From assembly GCF_014695575.1 (NCBI RefSeq), contig NZ_JACJOO010000012.1, positions 62,001 to 126,000 on the forward strand: a stretch of DNA of 64,000 bases, in the 5' to 3' direction. Below, in pieces: positions 47,301-55,133 of this stretch (position 1 is its first letter; every line of letters starts with the position of its first letter). The position numbers and the translations under genes were made by a program. This DNA comes from Leptolyngbya sp. FACHB-8 (GTDB lineage Bacteria > Cyanobacteriota > Cyanobacteriia > Elainellales > Elainellaceae). Below the pieces are notes generated by a model, which was not told where the DNA came from, did no database searches, and saw only the letters and a list, made by a program, of their open reading frames with translations.

Positions 47301-49920
47301 GGAATTTCGCATTGTTCGTCCTAATGGTGAGATTCGTTGGGTGCATGACCGCGTCTTCCCGGTTCACAACGAGCGGGGTGAGCCTTATCGGACAGCGGGC
47401 ATTGTGGAGGACATTACCGAGCGTAGGCTAGCTGAAGCTGCCGTGCGGTTAAGTGAAGAACGGTATCGGTCGCTTGTTACGGTGACGTCCTCGATTGTTT
47501 GGATTGCAACCGGTGAGGGGTCGCTCGTGTCGGCACCTGCCTGGGAAGAGTTTACTGGGCAAACACCGGAGGAATATCAGGGCTGGGGATGGTTTGACAA
47601 GGTGCATCCCGACGACCGAGAGCGTACCCTTGCTGTTTGGAGTGAGGCCCTGCAGAACAAATTCCCTTACGAAGTGGAATATCGTTTCCAGCATCGAGAT
47701 GGTCAGTACCGCTATGGTATTGGGCGCGGAGTGCCGATTCTGGATGATACGGGTGAAATTCGGGAGTGGATTGGAACGCTTACGGATATTACGGAGCGAA
47801 AACAGGCCGAGGAAGCCCTGCGAGAGAATGAGGAGCGTTTGCGTCTTACCCTGAAGTCAGCCGCTTTAGGCGCATGGGAGCTTAACCTGCTAACTGGAGC
47901 GTTGACCTGGGATGAGCAATGTAAAGCGATGTTTGGGCTACCGCCTGAGGCCGAGGTCAATTATGATATTTTCCTGGCAGCATTACACCCTTTGGACCGC
48001 GATCGCATTCACCAAGTAATACAGGCTGCGGTCAGTTCTGAAGATGGCGGGGAGATTAATATTGAATATCGCGTGATCGGTATTGAGGATGGTATCGAAC
48101 GATGGATCGCTACACGAGGAAAAACCTTTTTCAATGCGGCAGGGACAAAAACGCGATTGATTGGTACTGTTCTCAATATTACTGAACGGAAACGGGCAGA
48201 AGCTGAACGCGAACACCTATTAGCCCAAGAATATCGGTATCTGACACAATTGCAAGGGTTAGCTGATGCAGCTCTAGCAATTAATTCGGCTCTTTCTGTT
48301 GAACAGGTGTTGCAAGTCATTAACGATCAGGCAGCTTCCATCATTGGAACGCACCAGTCTGTCACAAGTATGACGATTAACGAAAACTGGGCACAGGCTA
48401 TCAACGCAATCTACATGTCAGAAAAATACGCCCAGTGGCGGAATTATGATGAAAAGCCTGATGGTTCTGGAATTTATGCCTGCGTATGCCACACGAATCG
48501 TTCTATCCGCATGACCCAGGCCGAGTTGGAAGCACATCCCCACTGGAACAACTTTGGCCCATCAGGGGCAAAGCATCCCCCTATGCGGGGGGGATGGTTG
48601 GCGGCTCCTCTAGTGGGGCGAGATGGACAGAACATTGGGTTAATTCAACTCTCAGACCGCTTTGAGGGAGAGTTTACTGAAACGGATGAAACGATTCTGG
48701 TGCAGTTGGCACAAATGGCATCAGTGGCTATCGAAAATGCGCGATTATATGAAGCGGAGCAACAGGCCCGTTCAGCCGCAGAAGTGGCCCGGGAAGAAGC
48801 ACAGGCCTCTAATCGAATCAAGGATGAGTTTTTAGCGGTGCTATCTCATGAGTTGCGATCGCCCCTCAATCCCATTCTTGGCTGGTCAGACCTGCTACAA
48901 AAGAAGAAATTAGATGAAGCTAAGACGGCTCAAGCCCTGGCTACTATTCAACGCAACGCCAAACTCCAGTCTGAATTAATTGAAGATCTTCTGGATGTGT
49001 CGCGCATCCTCCAAGGCAAACTCAGTCTTCACGTAGCTCCCGTCAATTTGTTGCCTGTTATTCGGGCTGCTATGGAAACAGTGCGATTGGCGGCAGAGGC
49101 CAAAACAATTCACTTGCAAGCAAATTTTGACGGGAATGAGGAATGGGTTTCTGGAGATTCCACACGGTTGCAACAGGTGGTGTGGAACCTGCTGTCCAAT
49201 GCGGTGAAGTTTACCCCCGAAGGTGGCCAGGTCACGATTCAGGTGGAGCACCAAAGCAACCACGTCTTCATGACGGTTAGTGATACTGGGCAGGGGATTG
49301 CGCCGGATTTTCTGCCCCACGTGTTTGATTATTTCCGTCAGGCCGATGGTGCGACAACTCGTAAATTTGGCGGGCTAGGTTTGGGGCTGGCGATCGTACG
49401 GCATCTGGTTGAGCTGCATGGCGGTTCCATTCGGGCCGAAAGCCCCGGCGAAGGCATGGGGGCAAGCTTCACGGTGAAATTGCCTCTGATAAAAACCGAC
49501 TCCCAAAACCATAGGGATAGCAGACAGCTAGATGCACCCCTGGATCTAAGCGGTGTTCAGATACTGATTGTTGACGACGACACGGATACCCGCGAGTTTG
49601 TCGCCTTCCTAATTGAGCAGCATGGAGCTCAGGTCACAGCGGTGACATCGGCAGACGAGGTACTGGTCGCTCTCACTCAGAACAAGCCTGACATCCTACT
49701 CAGCGACATTGGTATGCCCGAGATGGATGGCTATATGCTCCTGCGCCAGGTGAGAGCCTTGCCGCCAGAACTGGGCGGGGATATTCCAGCGATCGCCCTC
49801 ACGGCCTATGCTGGGGAAATTGACTATCAACAGGCGATGCAGGCTGGCTTTCAACGACACATTCCAAAACCTGTAGACCCAGTCATGTTGGTGGAGGCGA
49901 TCGCCAGTCTAATCAAATAG
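44338..49920 (+). CDS. Double-core hybrid histidine kinase (two kinases, two receivers)
   Basis: 1860 residues, no membrane helix. First half: PAS-like (about 20-170), GAF (about 175-335), HisKA with His361 (NVSHEFRTPLTL), HATPase_c (DTGTGIS, GSGIGLSL), and receiver with Asp700 (LTDVMMPGMDG). Second half: four PAS domains (about 795-1310), a GAF (about 1325-1475) with GIYACVCHTNRSIRMTQ, HisKA with His1504 (LSHELRSPLNP), HATPase_c (GLGLGLAIV), and receiver with Asp1790 (LSDIGMPEMDG). All catalytic residues are present in both halves. The two cores differ in type, so the protein looks like a fusion of two hybrid kinases and not a recent internal duplication. GTG start with AGGAG upstream. Ligand unknown; monocistronic. 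Confidence 0.93.
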   Translation: MAQDGVAIAKNLFSGGGEMGALMRSMDWAETPFGPVDRWPQSLRSALSICLNSRFPIAIYWGPQCLLLYNDAWRPIVGDKHPASLGQPGCEVWPEIWDEIGPEFEKVFSTGEGTFHSDELLAMHRYGYTEECFFDYTFNPIQGEGGGVDGIFNVVSETTYRVLNDRRAQLLHEVASRTGTAKTTEDAYTLIAEALQSASIDIPLFLFYQVDLEKGCAQLCNGSPFPLNTSVAPDRIDLDASDNPKGWPIARCVRTAQPQVVGDVMARFGALPGSPWPEPPEEAMVLPIALMGQTKVAGVMVAVVSPRRRLDERYRDFLGQIASQTATALANARSYEEERQRAEQLAELDRAKTVFFSNVSHEFRTPLTLMLGPIEEALQETQDGEQRDRLQLVQRNALRLQKLVNTLLDFSRIEAGRIEAVYEPTDLAELTRDLAGVFRSAIERAGLCLRVDCSPLPEPIYVDRDMWEKIVLNLLSNAFKFTLHGEIAVLLHPYGDHIALTIQDTGTGISAEELPHIFERFHRVQGAQGRTYEGSGIGLSLVQELVRLQGGTITVNSIVGQGTCFTVAIPTGWAHLPSDRLRLEGDRSPSAPSTTSRTLSSTRATPYVEEALRWFPDANGRVDAWPERVDEHPPAHSPSSLSSPAPNLPLPKILLADDNADMRDYVKRLLGQRYTVEAVGNGVAALAAIYQQLPDLVLTDVMMPGMDGFELLRRLRAEPATKELPIILLSARAGEEARMEGLEAGADDYLIKPFSARELLVRIEATLKLAQMRQEVARYEQQLRREAESGREKISLILDSITDAFVAFDREWRYTFVNEHATKILHKTREELLGKQVWEDVFPNRVGTLSYHELHRAVTEQVAVVYEDFNPALGTWLEVHAYPSAEGLALYFQDVSDRKRSEQALRESEERVRQLTENINTVFFMSEGFSESSPGHIVYVNTAYERIWGRSCQSLYENTRSWLEAVHPDDQERIQRALPGLARAEFDQEFRIVRPNGEIRWVHDRVFPVHNERGEPYRTAGIVEDITERRLAEAAVRLSEERYRSLVTVTSSIVWIATGEGSLVSAPAWEEFTGQTPEEYQGWGWFDKVHPDDRERTLAVWSEALQNKFPYEVEYRFQHRDGQYRYGIGRGVPILDDTGEIREWIGTLTDITERKQAEEALRENEERLRLTLKSAALGAWELNLLTGALTWDEQCKAMFGLPPEAEVNYDIFLAALHPLDRDRIHQVIQAAVSSEDGGEINIEYRVIGIEDGIERWIATRGKTFFNAAGTKTRLIGTVLNITERKRAEAEREHLLAQEYRYLTQLQGLADAALAINSALSVEQVLQVINDQAASIIGTHQSVTSMTINENWAQAINAIYMSEKYAQWRNYDEKPDGSGIYACVCHTNRSIRMTQAELEAHPHWNNFGPSGAKHPPMRGGWLAAPLVGRDGQNIGLIQLSDRFEGEFTETDETILVQLAQMASVAIENARLYEAEQQARSAAEVAREEAQASNRIKDEFLAVLSHELRSPLNPILGWSDLLQKKKLDEAKTAQALATIQRNAKLQSELIEDLLDVSRILQGKLSLHVAPVNLLPVIRAAMETVRLAAEAKTIHLQANFDGNEEWVSGDSTRLQQVVWNLLSNAVKFTPEGGQVTIQVEHQSNHVFMTVSDTGQGIAPDFLPHVFDYFRQADGATTRKFGGLGLGLAIVRHLVELHGGSIRAESPGEGMGASFTVKLPLIKTDSQNHRDSRQLDAPLDLSGVQILIVDDDTDTREFVAFLIEQHGAQVTAVTSADEVLVALTQNKPDILLSDIGMPEMDGYMLLRQVRALPPELGGDIPAIALTAYAGEIDYQQAMQAGFQRHIPKPVDPVMLVEAIASLIK

Positions 49921-49940
49921 ACCGGATAATATAACAACAA

Positions 49941-50027
49941 TATGCAAGTGCGTTAAGTACAGCAACGATGGGGTGGGGCACTTCGTGCCCCACCCCATCG
50001 TAATTAATCTATGCGCACAGCGCTATA
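49941..50027. repeat. Family 4 hairpin element, inverted copy C
   Basis: Minus-oriented member ending GCGCTATA. The perfect 16-bp stem (49966-49981 and 49985-50000) with loop TTC carries three further compensated pair changes relative to copy A. It fills the space between two convergent genes and abuts the stop of the aldo/keto reductase, so it probably terminates both. Confidence 0.9.
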
Positions 50028-50984
50028 TCAACCTGCTGCTGACATCAATTGCTGAAGTCGCTCAGGTTCTTCGCCTAACCAATCCGGATTTTGGGCCGTA
50101 CCATCAAAAATTGAGGAAGTTTTGAAGGGCTCAAACTCGCCGTGGGCTCCTGCTTCTGCGGTTTTTGCGAGTAATGCCTGTACCTGCTCATCGGTCATCG
50201 GTTGGAATGCGTGAATGGCTTCAAACGCCTGGTCAACTAACTCCATCGAATCCATCCCTGTAATCACGACAGAGGTGGGTAAATTGAGAGCATAGTGAAG
50301 GCACTCAATAGGTGTGACGGTATTGGAACGTAACAGAATTCCATTTGCCATACTTTTCATGCCCAGTACGCCAATATTGCGCTTCACCAACTCAGGCAGT
50401 ACCAGTTTTGCAAAGCTGCGGTAGTGCGCATCCATCACATTCAACGGCATCTGCACCGTGTCAAACCGGAAGTTGTAATAGTCAGCTACCTCCAGCATGT
50501 GCAGGTGAATCATGGGGTCTTTGTGCCCTGTAAAACCAATGAAGCGTATTTTTCCGGCTTGCTGTGCCTCCATGAGGGCTGCATGGGCTCCCTCTTCATC
50601 AAAAATACGGTGAGGGTCCTCAAACCGCAGTACCTCGTGATATTGCACCAGATCAACGTGGTCAACTTGCAAGCGTTGTAACGACTCGTCTAGTTGTTTC
50701 GCGGCTTCCTTTTTAGAACGTCCATCCAGCTTCGTCATGAGGAAGATGCGATCGCGATAACCCTCTTTCAGCGCTTTCCCCATCCGCTGCTCACTGGTCC
50801 CTTCGTTGTAATCCCAGCAATTATCCATGAAGGTGATGCCACGATCGATCGCACTCCGAACAATGCGAATTGCGAGTTCCTCATCAACATGCTTGAGGCT
50901 GAGATGCCATCCTCCCAATCCAATGGCGGAAACCTTGACACCCGTACTCCCAAGCTCTCGATATTGCATTTCTGAATCTGACAT
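50028..50984 (-). CDS. Aldo/keto reductase
   Basis: 318 residues, NADPH-dependent oxidoreductase of the aldo/keto reductase superfamily. The catalytic tetrad is visible: Asp54 and Tyr59 (MDNCWDYNEG), Lys85 (MTKLDG) and His116 (QYHEV). The N-terminus (YRELGSTGVKVSAIGLGGW) is typical. The substrate cannot be deduced. It stands alone on the minus strand; the P450 upstream on the same strand is 450 bp away. Confidence 0.92.
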   Translation of the reverse strand: MSDSEMQYRELGSTGVKVSAIGLGGWHLSLKHVDEELAIRIVRSAIDRGITFMDNCWDYNEGTSEQRMGKALKEGYRDRIFLMTKLDGRSKKEAAKQLDESLQRLQVDHVDLVQYHEVLRFEDPHRIFDEEGAHAALMEAQQAGKIRFIGFTGHKDPMIHLHMLEVADYYNFRFDTVQMPLNVMDAHYRSFAKLVLPELVKRNIGVLGMKSMANGILLRSNTVTPIECLHYALNLPTSVVITGMDSMELVDQAFEAIHAFQPMTDEQVQALLAKTAEAGAHGEFEPFKTSSIFDGTAQNPDWLGEEPERLQQLMSAAG

Positions 50985-51074
50985 TTTGCATTCCTCTATG
51001 AACTAGCTTGGATAATGCTTTCAAAGCATGTTGACTGGGCGATGCAGCTTAATTATTAACGTTTCAAAAAGCCC

Positions 51075-51104
51075 AGAAACCCGGTGTTTCAACACCGGGT
51101 TTCT
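51075..51104. terminator. 14-bp perfect hairpin upstream of the aldo/keto reductase
   Basis: Arms AGAAACCCGGTGTT and AACACCGGGTTTCT with loop TC. It lies between two minus-strand genes and may terminate the P450 transcript about 330 bp past its stop. The rest of 50985-51436 shows no convincing gene; an 80-codon minus-strand frame at 51148-51390 has no recognisable features. Confidence 0.6.
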
Positions 51105-51436
51105 AGCATCCAACAACTTTGGCCTGGGTACATGAAGACCATTGCGTTCACATGTATATTGAAGCGACATCGGGCAAACAACAATAAATCACGTTGATAA
51201 ATTCAGAGGGTAAACTCGCTAAAAGTTTGTAACGTGCTGCCTCACTGGTCAGCACCATCGTAGGAAATATGCACGAGAAATTTCGTCCTCCTAATGAGGG
51301 AACCAAATAAAGTCCAAACCTTCCATGTAAGAGGTGTAGCACTCGGAGCGCCCGGCCATGTTTAAAGCAAGTGAATGGGGTGCGAAACACAGCCCATCAC
51401 TTATCCAATTAGAGCACTACCCTCTTTTACTTTCAG

Positions 51437-52771
51437 TTAACCAATTGTTTTGGTTAATGACCTAAACGTGACCCGCAGATTATCGCGAGGGTGTGGTGTG
51501 GGCATGACGACCATGCTCAAATCCTGGTCTGGCAGTAGCTCCCAAGTGTAGTAACGCACTAAGTGTGCTGCAAATAGCTTCATTTCTAGACGAGCAAACT
51601 CTTTGCCTAAGCATTCGCGAATCCCGCCACCAAAGGGGAGGTAGCTGTATTTGCTTTGCACGCCAGCTTGCGTAGTTCCAAAGCGCTCGGGTTGGAAGCG
51701 ATCGGGCTCAGCATGTTCCAGTGGGTTCATGTGAGTCTGATTAATTTCGTACAGGACATTCCATCCCTCGGGCATCTGAAAGCCACTCATTTCACACGAC
51801 TGTATCACGCGGCGAAAACCACCTCCAACAGGAGGTATCAGGCGCATCACCTCCTGCAATACCTGGTCGAGATACGTCATTTGCTTCAGGCTGTCCAGGG
51901 TGGTAGGGATGGCTGTATCAAACAACTGCTGTTCGGTTCGGAGTTTTTCCCAGACGAGGGGATGTTGGGCGATGAGCATGCAGAAGGAGGCGATCGCCGA
52001 GGTCAAAGTTTCATGCCCTGCAAATAACAACAGCAGCGTTTGGTCTTTTAACTCCTCGAGGCTCAGCCCATTGCCATCATCATCTCGAGCCTGGAGCAAA
52101 AGCCCCAGGGTATCGGTGCCAGATTCGGGAGATTTTTGGCGATCGCGAATAATTTCCTCAATTAGTTTCAGCAACTTGTGTCGTGCTCGTTTTGCTTTAC
52201 CAAACTGTGTCCATGGCAAGTCTAAAGGAATTGAAAATAAACCCTGGCACCAGGTTTCAAACAGATGTCCCAACTCGCTCTGAGAGCCATGGTCAATTCC
52301 CACCAGCAGTTTGCACGCAACATCCAGGGTGTAGTTTCGCAATTCGGGATACCACACCAGTTGTCCCTGCTCGGCCCACCGCTTTGTATAGCTTTGAATA
52401 ATTTCCTGCATAGCCGGAATGTAACCGGACAGAGCACGGGGCATGAAGGCCTGCGCCAGTAGCTTACGGCGGCTTTGGTGAGTACCGCCTGTCTGTAATG
52501 CCAACGAAAGGGGACCGAGCAACATCCGGGTGCTGGGCGGCCAACTGATTTCGAAATACTTATTGTCGTTCGTAAGGATGAACTGGTTAAATTCTGAACC
52601 CCGCACAAAGATAGTGGGTTGGCCCAACAAACGAGTTTTGAAAATAGAGCCGTATTTCTGGTGCTTCTTTTTCGCGTAGTTGGGATCACCAAAAAAGCTG
52701 AGGGTTTCCCCAATGAACGGCAAGCCAAATTCACCGGGAGGAAGGGAAAGAGGGGCGATCGGTTGTCCCAT
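51437..52771 (-). CDS. Cytochrome P450, CYP120-like
   Basis: 444 residues, soluble haem monooxygenase. The haem ligand is Cys387 in PFGGGIRECLGKEFARLEMK. The I-helix has FAGHETLTSA, with the oxygen-activating Thr. EVMRLIPPVGGGFRR contains the ExxR. The N-terminus (LPPGEFGLPFIGETLSF) is proline-rich with no membrane anchor, as in the cyanobacterial CYP120 group, whose Synechocystis member hydroxylates retinoids. The substrate here is inferred only from family likeness. No ferredoxin or reductase gene is adjacent. Confidence 0.92.
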   Translation of the reverse strand: MGQPIAPLSLPPGEFGLPFIGETLSFFGDPNYAKKKHQKYGSIFKTRLLGQPTIFVRGSEFNQFILTNDNKYFEISWPPSTRMLLGPLSLALQTGGTHQSRRKLLAQAFMPRALSGYIPAMQEIIQSYTKRWAEQGQLVWYPELRNYTLDVACKLLVGIDHGSQSELGHLFETWCQGLFSIPLDLPWTQFGKAKRARHKLLKLIEEIIRDRQKSPESGTDTLGLLLQARDDDGNGLSLEELKDQTLLLLFAGHETLTSAIASFCMLIAQHPLVWEKLRTEQQLFDTAIPTTLDSLKQMTYLDQVLQEVMRLIPPVGGGFRRVIQSCEMSGFQMPEGWNVLYEINQTHMNPLEHAEPDRFQPERFGTTQAGVQSKYSYLPFGGGIRECLGKEFARLEMKLFAAHLVRYYTWELLPDQDLSMVVMPTPHPRDNLRVTFRSLTKTIG

Positions 52772-53017
52772 AACGGAAGTTAGACCTTTGCGTATGCCAT
52801 TCCCTTATACTCACATTTCACGTCAAAATCTAGAACTCCTGTTTCCGTAACAATTCCCATTGGATGTATCCATTCCATCCTGATGGGAATCATCCACGGG
52901 TCTAGAACCTGGCGATCTATCGAAGTTGCTCATGGAAGCTATGCAAGCTGCTTTTTGTATCTTTAGCTACCGTTTTGTAGAGTAAGGTTATTAGAGAACT
53001 GCAGTGAGGCACCTGTT

Positions 53018-53308
53018 ATGCAATCCCATTTCCACTCTGTGCAAACCCTGGAACGTATTTTCCAGAAGCCTTCTCGCCGTAACAATGCCTGGAAAGCTCA
53101 GCTCAACAACCTGTGGCAAGCGGCGATCGCCCATCTCTCTGTTTCCTCAGAACCTCATGTGTGGTGTAGTGAAGATGCTGCAGGACGTGAGGTTTGGAAC
53201 AGCTATGACCCCACGACAGGTCAGGCTCTGCATGGTGTTTCGGCCTCTGAACTGCGGGTTTGGCTGGAAGACCGTCATTACCAGAACCCTTCGGCCTATA
53301 ACCTGTAG
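53018..53308 (+). CDS. Small soluble protein, function unknown
   Basis: 96 residues. The N-terminal part is basic (QKPSRRNNAWKAQLNNLWQAAIAHL) and the C-terminal part is a compact Trp-rich segment (VWCSEDAAGREVWNSYDPTTGQ). It looks like a conserved cyanobacterial hypothetical protein, but I cannot name a family. It is divergent from the P450 gene (246 bp gap) and convergent with the LysR gene (31 bp gap). Confidence 0.7.
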   Translation: MQSHFHSVQTLERIFQKPSRRNNAWKAQLNNLWQAAIAHLSVSSEPHVWCSEDAAGREVWNSYDPTTGQALHGVSASELRVWLEDRHYQNPSAYNL

Positions 53309-53339
53309 AAGGGCAGTCCACCTCATGACGGCTGGATGT

Positions 53340-54239
53340 CTATGACACGAGTACCTGGGTCGTTTTGAGGCTGTCCAGAAACGCGTAGATAGCTGGTGAT
53401 AATAGTGCATCCGCCAGGGTTGCCACCCCGATGACTCGTTCCAACGGCACGGGTAAGCTGTAGGCTCGAACAGCCGCCGGAATCGGCTCTGCCGCCAGCC
53501 TCGGTAAGATGGCAGCCCCCAGACCCTGGGCCACCAGGCTGACAATGGTCGCATCCGTTTCCACTTCGTAAGTGACTTTGAGAGCATAGCCGTAAGTCTG
53601 GGCGTGTTGATAGACCTGTCGCATCATGATGTAGTTGACGGGGGGCATAATCAGCGGCTGAGCGACCAATTCCTCCCAACTCAACTGTGAGCCTGCTGGT
53701 TGAAAAGTAATTGGTAGAAGGGCAACAAACTCATCTCGGATAACTTCCCACACCTCTAACCCCTCGCTAGCTGGCATAAAGGTAAACCCAATATCTGCCT
53801 GGCCCTCTCGCAATGCGTGCTCGACATGGGGGTAGTCTTCATGTTCAGCCAGGTTGACGGAAATGGCGGGAAACTGTTGGTGGAAGTGGGCGATCGCTCC
53901 CGGCAGAATATGCGTTGCAATGCTCCGAAAGGACGCAATTCTGACCTGACCACCCTTTAAACCTTTTGAAAGTTCGGCTTCTTTGGCGATCTCGTCGGCT
54001 CGATGCACAATCTCCTGGGCATGTTCGACGATGCGTTCGCCAAGGGGAGTCAGTCTGGCTCCATGCCGCCCCCGAGAAAAGAGGACGACACCCAGGTTTT
54101 GCTCCAGCATGGCGATCGCATGGCTCACGGCCGACTGAGACATTTGCAGATCGAGTGCAGCATCCGTGAAGTTCTGGCGCGCTGCGACAGCTACTAGAAT
54201 CCGCAATTGCGACAGTTTCATCTGATTCTGGTAACCCAT
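53340..54239 (-). CDS. LysR-family transcriptional regulator
   Basis: 299 residues. An N-terminal winged helix-turn-helix (LRILVAVAARQNFTDAALDLQMSQ, SHAIAMLEQNLGVVLF) and a C-terminal periplasmic-binding-like effector domain (about 95-290). ATG 54221 is a likely alternative start that begins MKLSQLRIL. Regulators of this family usually control a divergent gene; here the divergent neighbour is the small LuxR-type gene, 570 bp away across several hairpins. The effector is unknown. Confidence 0.92.
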   Translation of the reverse strand: MGYQNQMKLSQLRILVAVAARQNFTDAALDLQMSQSAVSHAIAMLEQNLGVVLFSRGRHGARLTPLGERIVEHAQEIVHRADEIAKEAELSKGLKGGQVRIASFRSIATHILPGAIAHFHQQFPAISVNLAEHEDYPHVEHALREGQADIGFTFMPASEGLEVWEVIRDEFVALLPITFQPAGSQLSWEELVAQPLIMPPVNYIMMRQVYQHAQTYGYALKVTYEVETDATIVSLVAQGLGAAILPRLAAEPIPAAVRAYSLPVPLERVIGVATLADALLSPAIYAFLDSLKTTQVLVS

Positions 54240-54302
54240 TCCGCAACCTGAATATCCACAACGGATCTACCGTGTCATAAATTGGATCCTTCAACTGCTC
54301 AC

Positions 54303-54356
54303 GGCAGACGAAAGAGGGGTGCAGGCGTTTATACCTGCACCCCTCTTTCGTCTGCC
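54303..54356. repeat. Perfect 23-bp hairpin in a divergent promoter region
   Basis: Arms 54303-54325 and 54334-54356 with an 8-nt loop. It lies about 60 bp upstream of the LysR gene start, not at a gene end, so it is not an obvious terminator. Confidence 0.85.
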
Positions 54357-54429
54357 ATTTGAGCTTCTGCCTGGGTAAAACCTGAAACGGTTTCGCCCCG
54401 TGAAATAGGCAAGAACTCCGTGTGTTTCT

Positions 54430-54533
54430 TACAGCGCTTTGCGCTTGAATTAGCCACGGTTGTTTTTGTGAGAACCGCGCAGAGCGCGGCTCTCACAAAA
54501 ACAACCAGATTTCAGTGCTTGAAAAGCGCTGTA
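54430..54533. repeat. Family 3 hairpin element, 104 bp, copy B
   Basis: Ends TACAGC and GCTGTA; stem GGTTGTTTTTGTGAGA against TCTCACAAAAACAACC with a GC-rich apex. About 85% identical to 27396-27500 by eye, same orientation. Confidence 0.88.
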
Positions 54534-54538
54534 AAAGC

Positions 54539-54580
54539 GAATGAGGGAGTGGAGGGCGATCGCCCTCCACTCTCTCATTC
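54539..54580. repeat. 42-bp near-perfect palindrome centred on a HIP1-like site
   Basis: GAATGAG at 54539 and CTCATTC at 54574-54580 are the ends. One mismatched pair; the centre reads GGCGATCGCC, containing the GCGATCGC octamer. It directly follows the family 3 element. Confidence 0.85.
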
Positions 54581-54814
54581 ACAAACGAAACTCAGTAGAT
54601 CGCAACATTTACCCTCAATTCGCAAGATTAGACAAGACAAGTCCTCATTTTTCTCGTACATACGGTCAAGAGGGGGTGCTCATCAATAACGGGGGCTGCT
54701 ATTGACGACCAGACCATCAAGAGGACGCGCTTTTCAGGGGTCAGGCGTTGCCTTCGTTTTTCAGAGCCAGGGGGAGGGAGGATCGCTAACAGGATGAAAA
54801 GGAAGGACATTCTC

Positions 54815-55012
54815 ATGCCGAAAGTTGAACTATCACCACGGGAGCTAGAAGTGTTAAAGCTTATTGCTGAAGGTCATAGCAATGCAGAAATTGCTTCCAT
54901 ACTCTACCTTAGCCCTAACACGATCAAAACTCACGTCCGCTCAGTATTGAATAAGCTTGGGGTGAACCACCGCGTTGAAGCCGCCGTCCTTGCGGTACGT
55001 CATGGCTTATAG
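54815..55012 (+). CDS. Stand-alone LuxR/GerE-type DNA-binding protein
   Basis: About 65 residues, nothing but the four-helix HTH (LSPRELEVLKLIAEGHSNAEIA, SPNTIKTHVRSVLNKLGV). The ATG at 54815 is chosen for its GGAAGGA 7 nt upstream; ATG 54794 would add seven residues. Cyanobacterial one-domain LuxR proteins such as PedR exist, but this one has no cysteine. The next gene starts with a receiver, so the pair could be a split response regulator, which is inference from position. Confidence 0.85.
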   Translation: MPKVELSPRELEVLKLIAEGHSNAEIASILYLSPNTIKTHVRSVLNKLGVNHRVEAAVLAVRHGL

Positions 55013-55133
55013 TTCTGTACAACTCCCATTTCTGGTTTGCATGACCCGCTGGCTCATTAGCTCCCGTGTTCGGGGCCACATTATGTTCGTGATCAATTCC
55101 GCTTAAATTATTCCATCCCTACACGTACCCCCC

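Noticed and set aside
51148-51390. 80-codon minus-strand frame between aldo/keto reductase and P450
   Set aside because: No ribosome-binding site, no recognisable feature and atypical composition; kept out for lack of support.
54420-54689. 89-codon frame in the family 3 element
   Set aside because: Its sequence is mostly the repeat element; the true gene downstream is the LuxR-type HTH protein.
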